Assembly (NCBI GenBank): GCA_034716535.1
Contig: JAYEJW010000612.1
Location: forward strand, 1-5,485
Direction of reading: 5' to 3'
DNA: 5,485 nucleotides
Source of the DNA: JAYEJW01 sp034716535
Lineage (GTDB): Bacteria; Pseudomonadota; Gammaproteobacteria; Chromatiales; Chromatiaceae
How positions within the stretch are numbered: the first letter of the stretch is position 1; each line of letters begins with the position of its first letter. A program made the translations under genes and the position numbers. The notes below the pieces were generated by a model, which saw only the letters and a program-made list of their open reading frames with translations, was not told where the DNA came from and ran no database searches. Below are positions 1 through 5,485 of the stretch, one piece after another.

Positions 1-1
1 G

Positions 2-445
2 GGCTGTCTTACGGACGTTCGGGAGATCATGCCCTGGGATCTGGAAGAGCGCCTCCAGGAGAACCCGACCCTGCTGGTCGTGGACGTGCGCGAGCCTGAC
101 GAATTCGACGCGATGCACCTCGCCGGTTCGATCAACGTCCCGCGGGGCATCCTGGAATCGGCCTGTGAGTGGGACTACGAGGAGACCGTCCCTGAGCTGG
201 TTCAGGCGCGAGCGCGCGAGGTCGTCGTGGTCTGTCGGTCCGGCTACCGGAGCGTTCTGGCCGCCCACTCCATGCAGGTGCTGGGCTACAAGGACGTCGT
301 ATCGCTCCAGACGGGATTGCGTGGCTGGAAGGATTACGACCAGCCGTTAGAGGATGATGAAGGCAAAGACGTCGACCTGGACGAGGCCGACGTCTATTTC
401 ACGCCGCGGATCCGCCCCGAGCAGATGCGCCCGAGGGGGCAATAG
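2..445 (+). CDS. Rhodanese-like sulfurtransferase, 5' end outside window
   Basis: Single-domain rhodanese-like protein, a family that carries sulfane sulfur on an active-site cysteine as a persulfide and passes it to thiophilic acceptors. Counting from the ATG at 29, visible motifs are VDVREPDEF (18-26), the H-x-AGSINVPRG segment (30-40), and the active-site loop CRSGYRS at 69-75 with catalytic Cys69 followed by an Arg. The GLRGW motif (96-100) closes the domain. No signal peptide is seen, so it is probably cytoplasmic. An acidic linker (108-121) and a basic, Pro/Arg-containing end (126-136) follow. The frame is open to the left edge, and the residues before the ATG (LTDVREI) resemble the first strand of the rhodanese domain. 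GGGAG lies only 3 nt before that ATG, too close for a normal ribosome site. I therefore infer an upstream start outside the window. The acceptor is unknown. The gene converges with the kinase gene. Confidence 0.88.
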   Translation, partial: GCLTDVREIMPWDLEERLQENPTLLVVDVREPDEFDAMHLAGSINVPRGILESACEWDYEETVPELVQARAREVVVVCRSGYRSVLAAHSMQVLGYKDVVSLQTGLRGWKDYDQPLEDDEGKDVDLDEADVYFTPRIRPEQMRPRGQ

Positions 446-458
446 CGCTCATTTGAGC

Positions 459-1808
459 TCACCCCGTCGCCCGGGCAAGGGAGGGCGCAGACGGTCCCGC
501 GAGGCGGCGGAAGGCCGTTGCGAGGGCTGCCTCGTCACCGACATTGCCGGGGAAGATGACCACCGGTAGCCCGGGGTAGCGGGGGTGGTCGTCCGGGCAG
601 CGCACCACCGAACAACCCGGGAGCACCTGCCCCAGGACCCGGGACTGGCGCAGAGACAGGCCATCGCTCAGGACGTCGTTCGACGTAATCCCGCCCTTGC
701 TGATCAGAAAACCCAAGTCTTGGGGCAGCCCCCGTACGATGTCCGTCAGGAGGCCCGACACCCGCTCGCCGAAGTCGAGCCGGTCCGCCTGATCGGCAAA
801 GGTCCGCTCCACCCGGCTGGTGAAGATGGCGGGCGTCAACCCCTCTCTATGGGCGGCGCGCGTCTGCTCCAGCACCTGGGCGAGAAGCCCGCTTCGATCG
901 GTCGGGACGCGGTCTACGTCGACCTCGACCGGGTGGACGTCCGGCTCGGCCAACAGGGCCTCGAGCTGGGCGGTGGTCTTGCGCACATGGGAGCCCACGA
1001 CTACGGCCCCGGGGCCATCGCTTCGCACATAGCCGCTCATGTCCCCGGCCGCGACCGGCTGGGGCGGCAGCGCCGCGAGTGAGGTCAGGAGGCTTGCGCC
1101 GCTGCGGAACAGGAAGCGCTTGCCTTGCGCCACCGCCTCCAACACCTGGCCCGTGAAACGATCCAGATCGGTCTGCTCGGCGGCGTCGACGGCGCAGCAC
1201 AGATTATCGGATAGCCCCAAGAGGCGGTTGCGAACGTCGCCGCGGACCTCGTGCAACAGGAAGCGCTCGACGTCGCTCGCCCGGATGCGCCCCCCCGTCT
1301 TCTCCTCGACATAGTCCGGCAAGAAGCTCGTGCCGTAGCCGAACACCGAGTCCCTTGCGAACTCGGTCTCGTGGGTCGGTATGCGCTTGCCGTCGGACTC
1401 GATGTAGTGGACGCTGTCGACGGTCACCCGCCCGCCCTCGAAGAAGGCCGGTACGAGGAAGTGTGCATCGAAGGGGCCAAGCTCCTCGGCGATGACGTCG
1501 GTCTCCACCGGGTAGTGGCCGCGCAGGGTGGAGTCCGAGCGACTGACCATCAGTGGCTGGATGGAGCGGCCGGCCCGGTCCAGGGCATCGAGGGCGGTGC
1601 GCAGATTGCGGCAGACCTCCCGGGTCAGTGCCGCGGCGCGCTCGGCGTCCATCCCGCGCGTGTTCGTGAGCACGAAGAACAGGGGCGCCTCGTCTTCCAG
1701 CGCATCCCGCAGGGTCTGCGGGTCCCATCGGGTCAGCAGCAGACAGCTATGAACCGTCTGGGATCCGGTGGGGTCGTCGTCGAGGACGATGATCTTGGTT
1801 TCCGACAT
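459..1808 (-). CDS. Four-carbon acid sugar kinase family protein (DUF1537)
   Basis: Complete 449-residue member of the DUF1537 (OtnK/DtnK-type) kinases, which phosphorylate short sugar acids such as threonate or erythronate with ATP; other members act on related compounds such as 3-oxo-isoapionate. The N-terminal substrate domain begins with the signature LDDDPTGSQT (9-18), then TNTRGMD (48-54), SDSTLRGHYP (91-100) and PAFFEGGR (120-127). The C-terminal nucleotide domain starts near 267 with VVVGSHVRKTTAQ (269-281). It continues with SKGGITSNDV (370-379) and a glycine-rich end, FPGNVGDEAAL (419-429). These match the long subfamily with RSDSTLRGH and FPGNVG motifs. The length is normal and no key motif is missing. 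No signal peptide is seen, so it is cytoplasmic. The start is supported by GGAG 6 nt upstream. It lies 67 nt downstream of the ThDP enzyme on the same strand, probably cotranscribed. The exact substrate cannot be read from the sequence; no pdxA-like dehydrogenase, aldolase or decarboxylase partner is present in the window. Confidence 0.9.
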   Translation of the reverse strand: MSETKIIVLDDDPTGSQTVHSCLLLTRWDPQTLRDALEDEAPLFFVLTNTRGMDAERAAALTREVCRNLRTALDALDRAGRSIQPLMVSRSDSTLRGHYPVETDVIAEELGPFDAHFLVPAFFEGGRVTVDSVHYIESDGKRIPTHETEFARDSVFGYGTSFLPDYVEEKTGGRIRASDVERFLLHEVRGDVRNRLLGLSDNLCCAVDAAEQTDLDRFTGQVLEAVAQGKRFLFRSGASLLTSLAALPPQPVAAGDMSGYVRSDGPGAVVVGSHVRKTTAQLEALLAEPDVHPVEVDVDRVPTDRSGLLAQVLEQTRAAHREGLTPAIFTSRVERTFADQADRLDFGERVSGLLTDIVRGLPQDLGFLISKGGITSNDVLSDGLSLRQSRVLGQVLPGCSVVRCPDDHPRYPGLPVVIFPGNVGDEAALATAFRRLAGPSAPSLARATG

Positions 1809-1814
1809 GGATGT

Positions 1815-1818
1815 CTCC
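1815..1818 (-). promoter_or_regulatory. Ribosome binding site of the DUF1537 kinase
   Basis: GGAG (within CGGAGA) on the minus strand, 6 nt before the ATG at 1808. It lies after the intercistronic hairpin and stays free when that hairpin forms. Confidence 0.7.
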
Positions 1819-1833
1819 GATCAAGCTCTGGAA

Positions 1834-1855
1834 GCGGCGCCCCTGGGGGCGCCGC
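1834..1855. repeat. Perfect GC hairpin between ThDP enzyme and kinase genes
   Basis: GCGGCGCCCC (1834-1843) and GGGGCGCCGC (1846-1855) are exact reverse complements, 2 nt apart, giving at least a 9-bp all-GC stem with a 4-nt loop. It starts about 20 nt past the ThDP enzyme stop codon and ends 25 nt before the kinase start. The minus-strand bases after it are TTCCAGAG, with no T-run, so it is not a classic terminator. It probably stabilises the upstream message or sets the ratio of the two genes. Confidence 0.7.
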
Positions 1856-1875
1856 ATTCGGCAACGCGCTCCGCC

Positions 1876-4095
1876 TCAGCCCATCGCCGCGGCAACGCGC
1901 TTGGCGATGTCGTCGGCAGACAGGCCGTTGAAGGCCATGATGTCGCCCGGGGTGGCGCTGGTCTCCCCCCTTCGCCACACCATCAGATCGCGCCGCGGAG
2001 CGCGGGCCCGTAGCATGACAGGCTCCAGCGGGCCACCTGGTCCGCCGCTCACGCCGCAGAGCATATCGCCGTCGAAAAGGGCGTTGAAATCCCCGTCGTC
2101 CATAAAGGCGTTGTCCGGCTGAGAACAGGTGTCCCAAGCGACGTCATGGGGACGGTACAGCTGGCGGGGGTTGACCACGCCGACGATACGCACGCGGTAG
2201 CCCTTGGACTCCAGCATGTCCTTTGCCTCGAACACGGGCAGGTAGACCATGTCGCCGGTAACGGCGAAGACCAGGGTGCCCTTGTCGCCGCCGGCGCTCT
2301 CGTAGAGGCAGATCGCTCCGCGCTCGATCGCCTCGCGGGCCTGCGCCGCAGTCGTGCGCACGGGCAGCGGACTCTTGGAGGCAAAGATGGCGATGCCCTT
2401 GTTCGAGCTCGCCAACGCCCATTCATAGGCGGCCTGAATCATGTTCGCGTCCACTGGGAAGAGGCCGTAGACGTTCCCGTTGCGCATCTGCGCGGCGACG
2501 TAATTCTCGATCTCCGGGCGCTGGTGGGTCCAGCCGTTGCGGCCCTGCTCCAGGGCGCCGGCGGTGAACATGGCGATCACCGAGGGCGTGCGCCTGCGCA
2601 GCTCCGCCATGGCCTGGGTCACGGTTTGGAAGATGGGCCAGCCGTTGATGGCGAAGCTCTCGTAGGACAGCCAGAGTGAACGTCCACCGAAGAGGGCAAC
2701 GGCCGCCGCCGCGCCCGCACAGGCGTCCTCGTTGAGAGGCTCGTAGACCTGGCCGTCCGGGCGCTGGTTGTAGAGACCGTCGGTGGTCGGGTGGCGGATG
2801 CCCAGCGCTTCGTTGATGTTCTTCATGGCGGACGCTTCGTTTCCGTCCGCGTTGGTGACGAGGTAGCGCGGGTCCGCCTGACCGACTGCACCCACCAGGG
2901 CGCCCAGGGTTGTGGAGGGCACCTGTTTCTCGCCGAGGACGAGCTCCCGTATGGGAAGCTCTCCCAGTGCCGGAAGCGTGATCTCCTGCTCCGTAACCAC
3001 TGTGCGGACAGCCGGTCCACCGCCGGCCCGCATGAAGTTCTGACGCACGATCTCCCAGGCCTGGGGCGGGAGCGCACGGCGCTTCAGACCCTCGATGATA
3101 TGGGGCGTCTCCAGGGTGTCGGTCGGGTACAGGTTGTGAGACTTGGAGCCCGTGGTGTGCATCCCGGCGCCCTTGAGCTGCTTGATGATGAAGGCCGTCA
3201 AGGTGCCGCTCATGGCGGATCGGGCCGCCCGGTCCATGCCCTCCAGAACAGCCCCGGCGAACGCGAGGCGTCGGTCCAAGGAGAAGCGCGTGCTGTCCAC
3301 GTAAGGGCCTTCCTGGCCGCTGTCGTCGAAATCCTTGGCATCGATGAGCACCACCTCCTCGAAGCCGTGGGCGCGCCAGTAGTCCAGCATACGCACGTTG
3401 CCCCAGGTGGAGACCATGGCATGGTGCTCCTGGCTGTAGCCGTTCCAGACCAGCACCGGCAGGAAATTGGTGGCGTTCGGGAAGGCCGTGTGGAAGTGCA
3501 TCATGGCGGAAAGGGGGTAAGGCTCGCCCATGCCGCCGTCGCCGATGGTCACCGGAAACAGTTTGTCCGGGTGGAGCAGCGCTCCCGCCATAGCGAAATG
3601 CTGGCCCTGCCCTAAGGGGCCGGCGGGCGACAGGATGCCGGGTATGGCACCGGAGAGGTGGCCGAGCAGCCCCTCGCGCTCCCGGAAGCGCTTCCGCATG
3701 TCGGCAACGGTATGGATGCCCATCGCCTCCAGTGAGCTGTCCAGGAACATTGCGCTGTAGAAGCCGGGGGCATGATGGCCTACCTCCGTGACGATGTTGG
3801 TGTGGCCTAGCATCATCAGCGCTGAATGGGCCTCTGCGCTGCTGGCGAAGCCTCCGGGGTGGCCGGAGCCCTTGGCCCCGGTTACCTGCAGCGTGAGGTA
3901 GCGCAGAGCATCGGCCCCGAGCAGGGCCTGGTAGGCGGCGCGGGGATCCTTGGCGTCGGCGATCGCCTGCTGCCGTTCACCGATCAGGGGTTCGGCGGCG
4001 TTGACCTCGAATCGGGGCCAGGGCTCGCCGAAGTAATCCACGCCGGCGGCAAACTCGGGAATTTCGGGAAGGACGTATTCGGGTGCGGCGCTCAT
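1876..4095 (-). CDS. Transketolase/phosphoketolase-like ThDP-dependent enzyme
   Basis: A 739-residue thiamine-diphosphate enzyme of the transketolase superfamily. The N-terminal half has transketolase-style motifs: SGHPGG (77-82), GHH (106-108), GPLGQGQH (159-166), and the ThDP/Mg motif from GDGGM (185-189) to WNGYS (217-221). The middle half reads like phosphoketolase: LNED (454-457), with Glu456 at the position that activates the cofactor, then SYESFAIN (477-484), GRNGWTHQRPE (518-528) and VDANM (548-552). The end also resembles phosphoketolase, with DFNALFDGDM (669-678) and GETSATPGDIMAFNGL (710-725). Family members transfer or phosphorolytically cleave two-carbon units of ketose phosphates; whether this one makes acetyl phosphate is not known. 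The Met at 4095 is chosen because AGGAG sits 9 nt upstream. A start at 4203 would add 36 non-domain residues and has no ribosome site. It is probably cytoplasmic and heads an operon with the DUF1537 kinase. Confidence 0.85.
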   Translation of the reverse strand: MSAAPEYVLPEIPEFAAGVDYFGEPWPRFEVNAAEPLIGERQQAIADAKDPRAAYQALLGADALRYLTLQVTGAKGSGHPGGFASSAEAHSALMMLGHTNIVTEVGHHAPGFYSAMFLDSSLEAMGIHTVADMRKRFREREGLLGHLSGAIPGILSPAGPLGQGQHFAMAGALLHPDKLFPVTIGDGGMGEPYPLSAMMHFHTAFPNATNFLPVLVWNGYSQEHHAMVSTWGNVRMLDYWRAHGFEEVVLIDAKDFDDSGQEGPYVDSTRFSLDRRLAFAGAVLEGMDRAARSAMSGTLTAFIIKQLKGAGMHTTGSKSHNLYPTDTLETPHIIEGLKRRALPPQAWEIVRQNFMRAGGGPAVRTVVTEQEITLPALGELPIRELVLGEKQVPSTTLGALVGAVGQADPRYLVTNADGNEASAMKNINEALGIRHPTTDGLYNQRPDGQVYEPLNEDACAGAAAAVALFGGRSLWLSYESFAINGWPIFQTVTQAMAELRRRTPSVIAMFTAGALEQGRNGWTHQRPEIENYVAAQMRNGNVYGLFPVDANMIQAAYEWALASSNKGIAIFASKSPLPVRTTAAQAREAIERGAICLYESAGGDKGTLVFAVTGDMVYLPVFEAKDMLESKGYRVRIVGVVNPRQLYRPHDVAWDTCSQPDNAFMDDGDFNALFDGDMLCGVSGGPGGPLEPVMLRARAPRRDLMVWRRGETSATPGDIMAFNGLSADDIAKRVAAAMG

Positions 4096-4104
4096 GGTCG
4101 GTTT

Positions 4105-4109
4105 CTCCT
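4105..4109 (-). promoter_or_regulatory. Ribosome binding site fixing the ThDP enzyme start
   Basis: AGGAG on the minus strand, 9 nt before the ATG at 4095. No comparable site precedes the upstream in-frame ATG at 4203, so this site decides the start. Confidence 0.75.
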
Positions 4110-4178
4110 GCCTGGAACTCTGTGGTTTGCGGTAGCGATGGCTGCCGCTTGGAGTAAACCTTAGTGCCTTGATGCGGA

Positions 4179-4212
4179 TTTCACAATACAGAAGATGTTG
4201 CATATCGTGAAA
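4179..4212. repeat. TTTCAC-GTGAAA spaced inverted repeat upstream of the ThDP operon
   Basis: TTTCAC (4179-4184) and GTGAAA (4207-4212) form an inverted repeat with 22 nt between the arms. The arms overlap the two hexamers of the candidate promoter. That is where an operator would be expected, but six-base arms can arise by chance. Confidence 0.35.
4183..4211 (-). promoter_or_regulatory. Candidate sigma70 promoter for the ThDP enzyme-kinase operon
   Basis: On the minus strand TTCACG (-35, 4 of 6; 4206-4211) and TATTGT (-10, 4 of 6; 4183-4188) are 17 nt apart. The start of transcription would be near 4176, giving a leader of about 80 nt. A TTGTGA/TAAGGT pair, also 17 nt apart, lies slightly downstream but is weaker. 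The match is modest, as for an activated promoter. Confidence 0.35.
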
Positions 4213-4276
4213 AATTGACCGCTACGTCTGCAGCCCGTGTTATCGGGTAGTCGCCGACCGATGGGTTCTCGGTTAA

Positions 4277-4308
4277 CGCTGAAAGCTCGCGCTCAGGGAA
4301 TTTCAGCG
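4277..4308. repeat. 8-bp inverted repeat downstream of the FKBP terminator
   Basis: CGCTGAAA (4277-4284) is matched exactly by TTTCAGCG (4301-4308), with 16 nt between the arms. It lies just past the FKBP terminator and about 70 nt upstream of the candidate promoter of the ThDP operon. No T-run follows it on either strand. It could be a backup hairpin or a protein-binding site; no known motif was recognised. Confidence 0.45.
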
Positions 4309-4315
4309 ACGGAAA

Positions 4316-4348
4316 CGAAAAACAGCGCTTCCCAAGGGAAGCGCTGTT
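4316..4348 (-). terminator. Intrinsic terminator of the FKBP gene
   Basis: A perfect 13-bp inverted repeat (4321-4333 with 4336-4348, two bases between; realistically 12 bp with a 4-nt loop) is read on the minus strand as GC-rich stem followed by TTTTT and then CGTTT. It lies about 65 nt past the FKBP stop codon. There is no T-run on the other side, so it should work only for minus-strand transcripts. It separates the FKBP gene from the ThDP enzyme operon. Confidence 0.88.
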
Positions 4349-4371
4349 GCTGTGCTCGCCGAACATCGGAA

Positions 4372-4390
4372 CCGCTGAATGGGGCAGCGG
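4372..4390. repeat. Small inverted repeat in the FKBP 3' untranslated region
   Basis: CCGCTG (4372-4377) and CAGCGG (4385-4390) can pair as a 6-bp stem with a 7-nt loop. It lies between the FKBP stop codon and the terminator hairpin, with no T-run of its own. It may protect the transcript end; a chance match is possible. Confidence 0.4.
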
Positions 4391-4412
4391 GTCCCGGGTG
4401 ATCCGACTCAGG

Positions 4413-5174
4413 TCACTTGGTCTCGCCTGAAGCGGCCGACTCGGGCTCGGGTTCCTTGGGAGTCGGCGCCTGGGCCTCATCCGCCGGTTTGACCGAGAGC
4501 AGCTCGACCTCGAACACGAGAACGCTGTTCCCCGGGATGCGCGGGGGCGCGCCGCGCTCGCCATAGCCCAGCTCCGGTGGAATGACCAGCTCCCACTTCG
4601 CTCCTTCCTGCATCAACTGCAACCCTTCCGTCCAACCCTTGATTACGCCGTTCACACGAAAGCTCGCCGGCTTCTTGCGGCGGTGCGAGCTGTCGAACTC
4701 CATGCCGTCCGTCAGCTTACCGCTATAGTGCACGGTTACAGTGTCGGTAGCCTGTGGGGAAGGTCCGCTGCCTTCGGTGATCACCTTGTACTGAAGCCCG
4801 CTGGGGAGGCTTTGGACGCCTTCTTTCTTTGCGTTCTCCTCAAGAAACGCCTTGCCCGCCTCCAGATTCTTGGCCGCTTGCTCCTTGAGCTTCTTTTCTC
4901 GAGCCTCGCGTACCTGGTTGCGAAGGTCCTCTCGGGCCGCCTTGGTCTCCTCGGGGGTCAATCGGGAGGACTGCCCTGCGAGTGCTTCGCGTACGCCGCT
5001 CAGAACGGCGTCCACGTTGACCGGAACCTGCTGCTTAACCAGATTCTCGCCGAGCTGGTAGCCGACCGCGTAACTGCTCTTGTCTTTCTGGTCCTTGAGC
5101 TCGGGTGGTTGTTCGGTGGCCCAGACTCCTGAGGCCAAACCCGCACTCACAATACCGATAAAAAATCGCTTCAT
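4413..5174 (-). CDS. FKBP-type peptidyl-prolyl isomerase, FkpA/Mip type, exported
   Basis: Exported prolyl cis-trans isomerase and chaperone of 253 residues. A signal peptide spans about 1-19: basic start MKRFF, a hydrophobic core, and a likely cut after VWA. The FKBP N-terminal dimerisation domain follows (about 30-125), starting with SSYAVGYQLG (33-42) and containing a charged helical stretch (about 74-118). The catalytic FKBP domain covers about 125-228. Residues lining the FKBP12 pocket are all present: Tyr150, Phe160-Asp161, Val177-Ile178, Trp181, Tyr204 and Phe221. It therefore looks active. The mature protein should fold other proteins in the periplasm, probably as a dimer. A Pro/Glu/Ala-rich tail of about 24 residues (230-253) follows the domain. 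The start is chosen for the signal peptide and an AAAGAGGTG ribosome site 6 nt upstream; a longer frame reaching 5342 would bury the signal peptide. It has its own promoter and terminator. Confidence 0.93.
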   Translation of the reverse strand: MKRFFIGIVSAGLASGVWATEQPPELKDQKDKSSYAVGYQLGENLVKQQVPVNVDAVLSGVREALAGQSSRLTPEETKAAREDLRNQVREAREKKLKEQAAKNLEAGKAFLEENAKKEGVQSLPSGLQYKVITEGSGPSPQATDTVTVHYSGKLTDGMEFDSSHRRKKPASFRVNGVIKGWTEGLQLMQEGAKWELVIPPELGYGERGAPPRIPGNSVLVFEVELLSVKPADEAQAPTPKEPEPESAASGETK

Positions 5175-5180
5175 TCGATC

Positions 5181-5189
5181 CACCTCTTT
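5181..5189 (-). promoter_or_regulatory. Strong ribosome binding site fixing the FKBP start
   Basis: AAAGAGGTG on the minus strand, 6 nt before the ATG at 5174. It supports the start at the signal peptide rather than any upstream in-frame codon. Confidence 0.8.
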
Positions 5190-5193
5190 AGAG

Positions 5194-5233
5194 AAAAAAA
5201 AGCGCCTAGATTCTAACAGAGCGCATCGGCGCT
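5194..5233 (-). repeat. Inverted repeat followed by eight T's, upstream of FKBP
   Basis: On the minus strand AGCGCC (5228-5233) pairs with GGCGCT (5201-5206) across 21 nt, and TTTTTTTT follows (5194-5201). The same AGCGC can instead pair with GCGCT at 5220-5224 over a 4-nt loop. The long arrangement resembles a weak terminator for transcripts arriving from the right. It straddles the FKBP -10 element, so transcripts begun there would lack the first arm. Confidence 0.35.
5210..5218 (-). promoter_or_regulatory. Extended -10 promoter of the FKBP gene
   Basis: The minus strand reads TGTTAGAAT: a TGn extension and a -10 matching TATAAT in 5 of 6 bases. No good -35 is seen at 16-18 nt upstream, as is usual for extended -10 promoters. 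The start of transcription should be near 5203, giving a leader of about 29 nt that carries the ribosome site. Confidence 0.6.
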
Positions 5234-5485
5234 GTGGGGATGGGCAAGGATATCGCGGTAGCCGCAAGCGGAGAAGCTGTCCTGTGAGGAAGTTCCGAAT
5301 CCTTCTGTCCTCGGAGACTTCAGCGCCCAATCCGAGACGCAATGCGATTGACCGGGAGAGGCAAGGTTTTAGTTATGCGGCAGGAGAGCGGTGCAGCGGG
5401 TCGCAGCGAGTGAGTAGCCTGGACGATATCCGGACCCCTTCCAATGGGACGAGGTGGATTGTGGGGAAGGTCGGTGGGTGCTCAA
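5219..5485. other. Right-edge region without a recognised gene
   Basis: About 265 nt upstream of the FKBP promoter. No tRNA, repeat array or recognisable protein was found on either strand. On the plus strand TTGACC (5348-5353) matches a -35 in 5 of 6 bases, but the -10 at the right distance (AGTTAT) is poor. A plus-strand frame with a GTG at 5410 runs open to the window end (VSSLDDIRTPSNG...), without a convincing ribosome site. It might be the start of a divergent gene, but too little is visible to call it. Confidence 0.4.

Noticed and set aside
446..461. TGAGCTCA palindrome between the convergent rhodanese and kinase genes as a shared terminator
   Set aside because: Only 8 bp without a loop, no T-run on either strand, and it includes the kinase stop codon.
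1251..1931. Plus-strand open frame (226 codons) opposite the kinase gene and running past its start
   Set aside because: No recognisable motif, low-complexity composition, and it spans the intercistronic hairpin. It is a shadow of the real kinase reading frame.
2791..3615. Long plus-strand open frame (274 codons) opposite the ThDP enzyme gene
   Set aside because: Its translation is His/Gly/Val/Arg-rich with no domain motif, and it lies antisense to a clear, motif-rich enzyme. Such frames are common opposite GC-rich genes.
4096..4203. 36-residue N-terminal extension of the ThDP enzyme from the ATG at 4203
   Set aside because: It has no ribosome site, no signal-peptide or domain character, and overlaps the candidate promoter. 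AGGAG before the ATG at 4095 fits better.
5289..5306. tRNA T-loop-like string (GTTCCGAATCC)
   Set aside because: The loop has an extra base compared with GTTCGAATCC, and no acceptor stem, anticodon arm or D arm can be drawn around it on either strand.
5175..5342. N-terminal extension of the FKBP protein from an ATG at 5342
   Set aside because: It would place 56 Arg-rich residues ahead of a clear signal peptide and includes the extended -10 element and the strong ribosome site.

Overview
The window is GC-rich bacterial DNA with densely packed genes, good Shine-Dalgarno sites and sigma70-like signals. A FkpA/Mip-type periplasmic FKBP prolyl isomerase, a stand-alone rhodanese and the overall base composition suggest a gammaproteobacterium. 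A lithotroph or phototroph of the Chromatiales/Ectothiorhodospiraceae kind would fit, but nothing here proves the taxon. The genes look like chromosomal genes; no mobile element, CRISPR array, tRNA or rRNA was seen.

Layout, left to right. (1) Positions 2-445, plus strand: the 3' part of a rhodanese-like sulfurtransferase gene whose start probably lies outside the window. (2) Positions 459-1808, minus strand: a complete DUF1537 four-carbon acid sugar kinase, convergent with the rhodanese gene and only 13 nt from it. (3) Positions 1876-4095, minus strand: a 739-residue thiamine-diphosphate enzyme. Its first half reads like transketolase and its second half like phosphoketolase. (4) Positions 4096-4412: a 317-nt intergenic region holding the terminator of the FKBP gene, two inverted repeats and a weak candidate promoter for the ThDP enzyme. 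(5) Positions 4413-5174, minus strand: an exported FKBP-type peptidyl-prolyl isomerase with an extended -10 promoter just upstream. (6) Positions 5175-5485: FKBP upstream region plus a stretch in which no gene was recognised.

The ThDP enzyme and the kinase lie on the same strand, 67 nt apart, and probably form a two-gene operon transcribed leftwards. A perfect GC-rich hairpin lies between them. Together they suggest a small sugar-phosphate or sugar-acid module: one enzyme cleaves or transfers two-carbon units from a ketose (phosphate), and the other phosphorylates a short sugar acid. Substrates are not established. The unusual ThDP enzyme and this pairing are the most interesting content. The FKBP gene has its own promoter and terminator and looks like an independent housekeeping unit.
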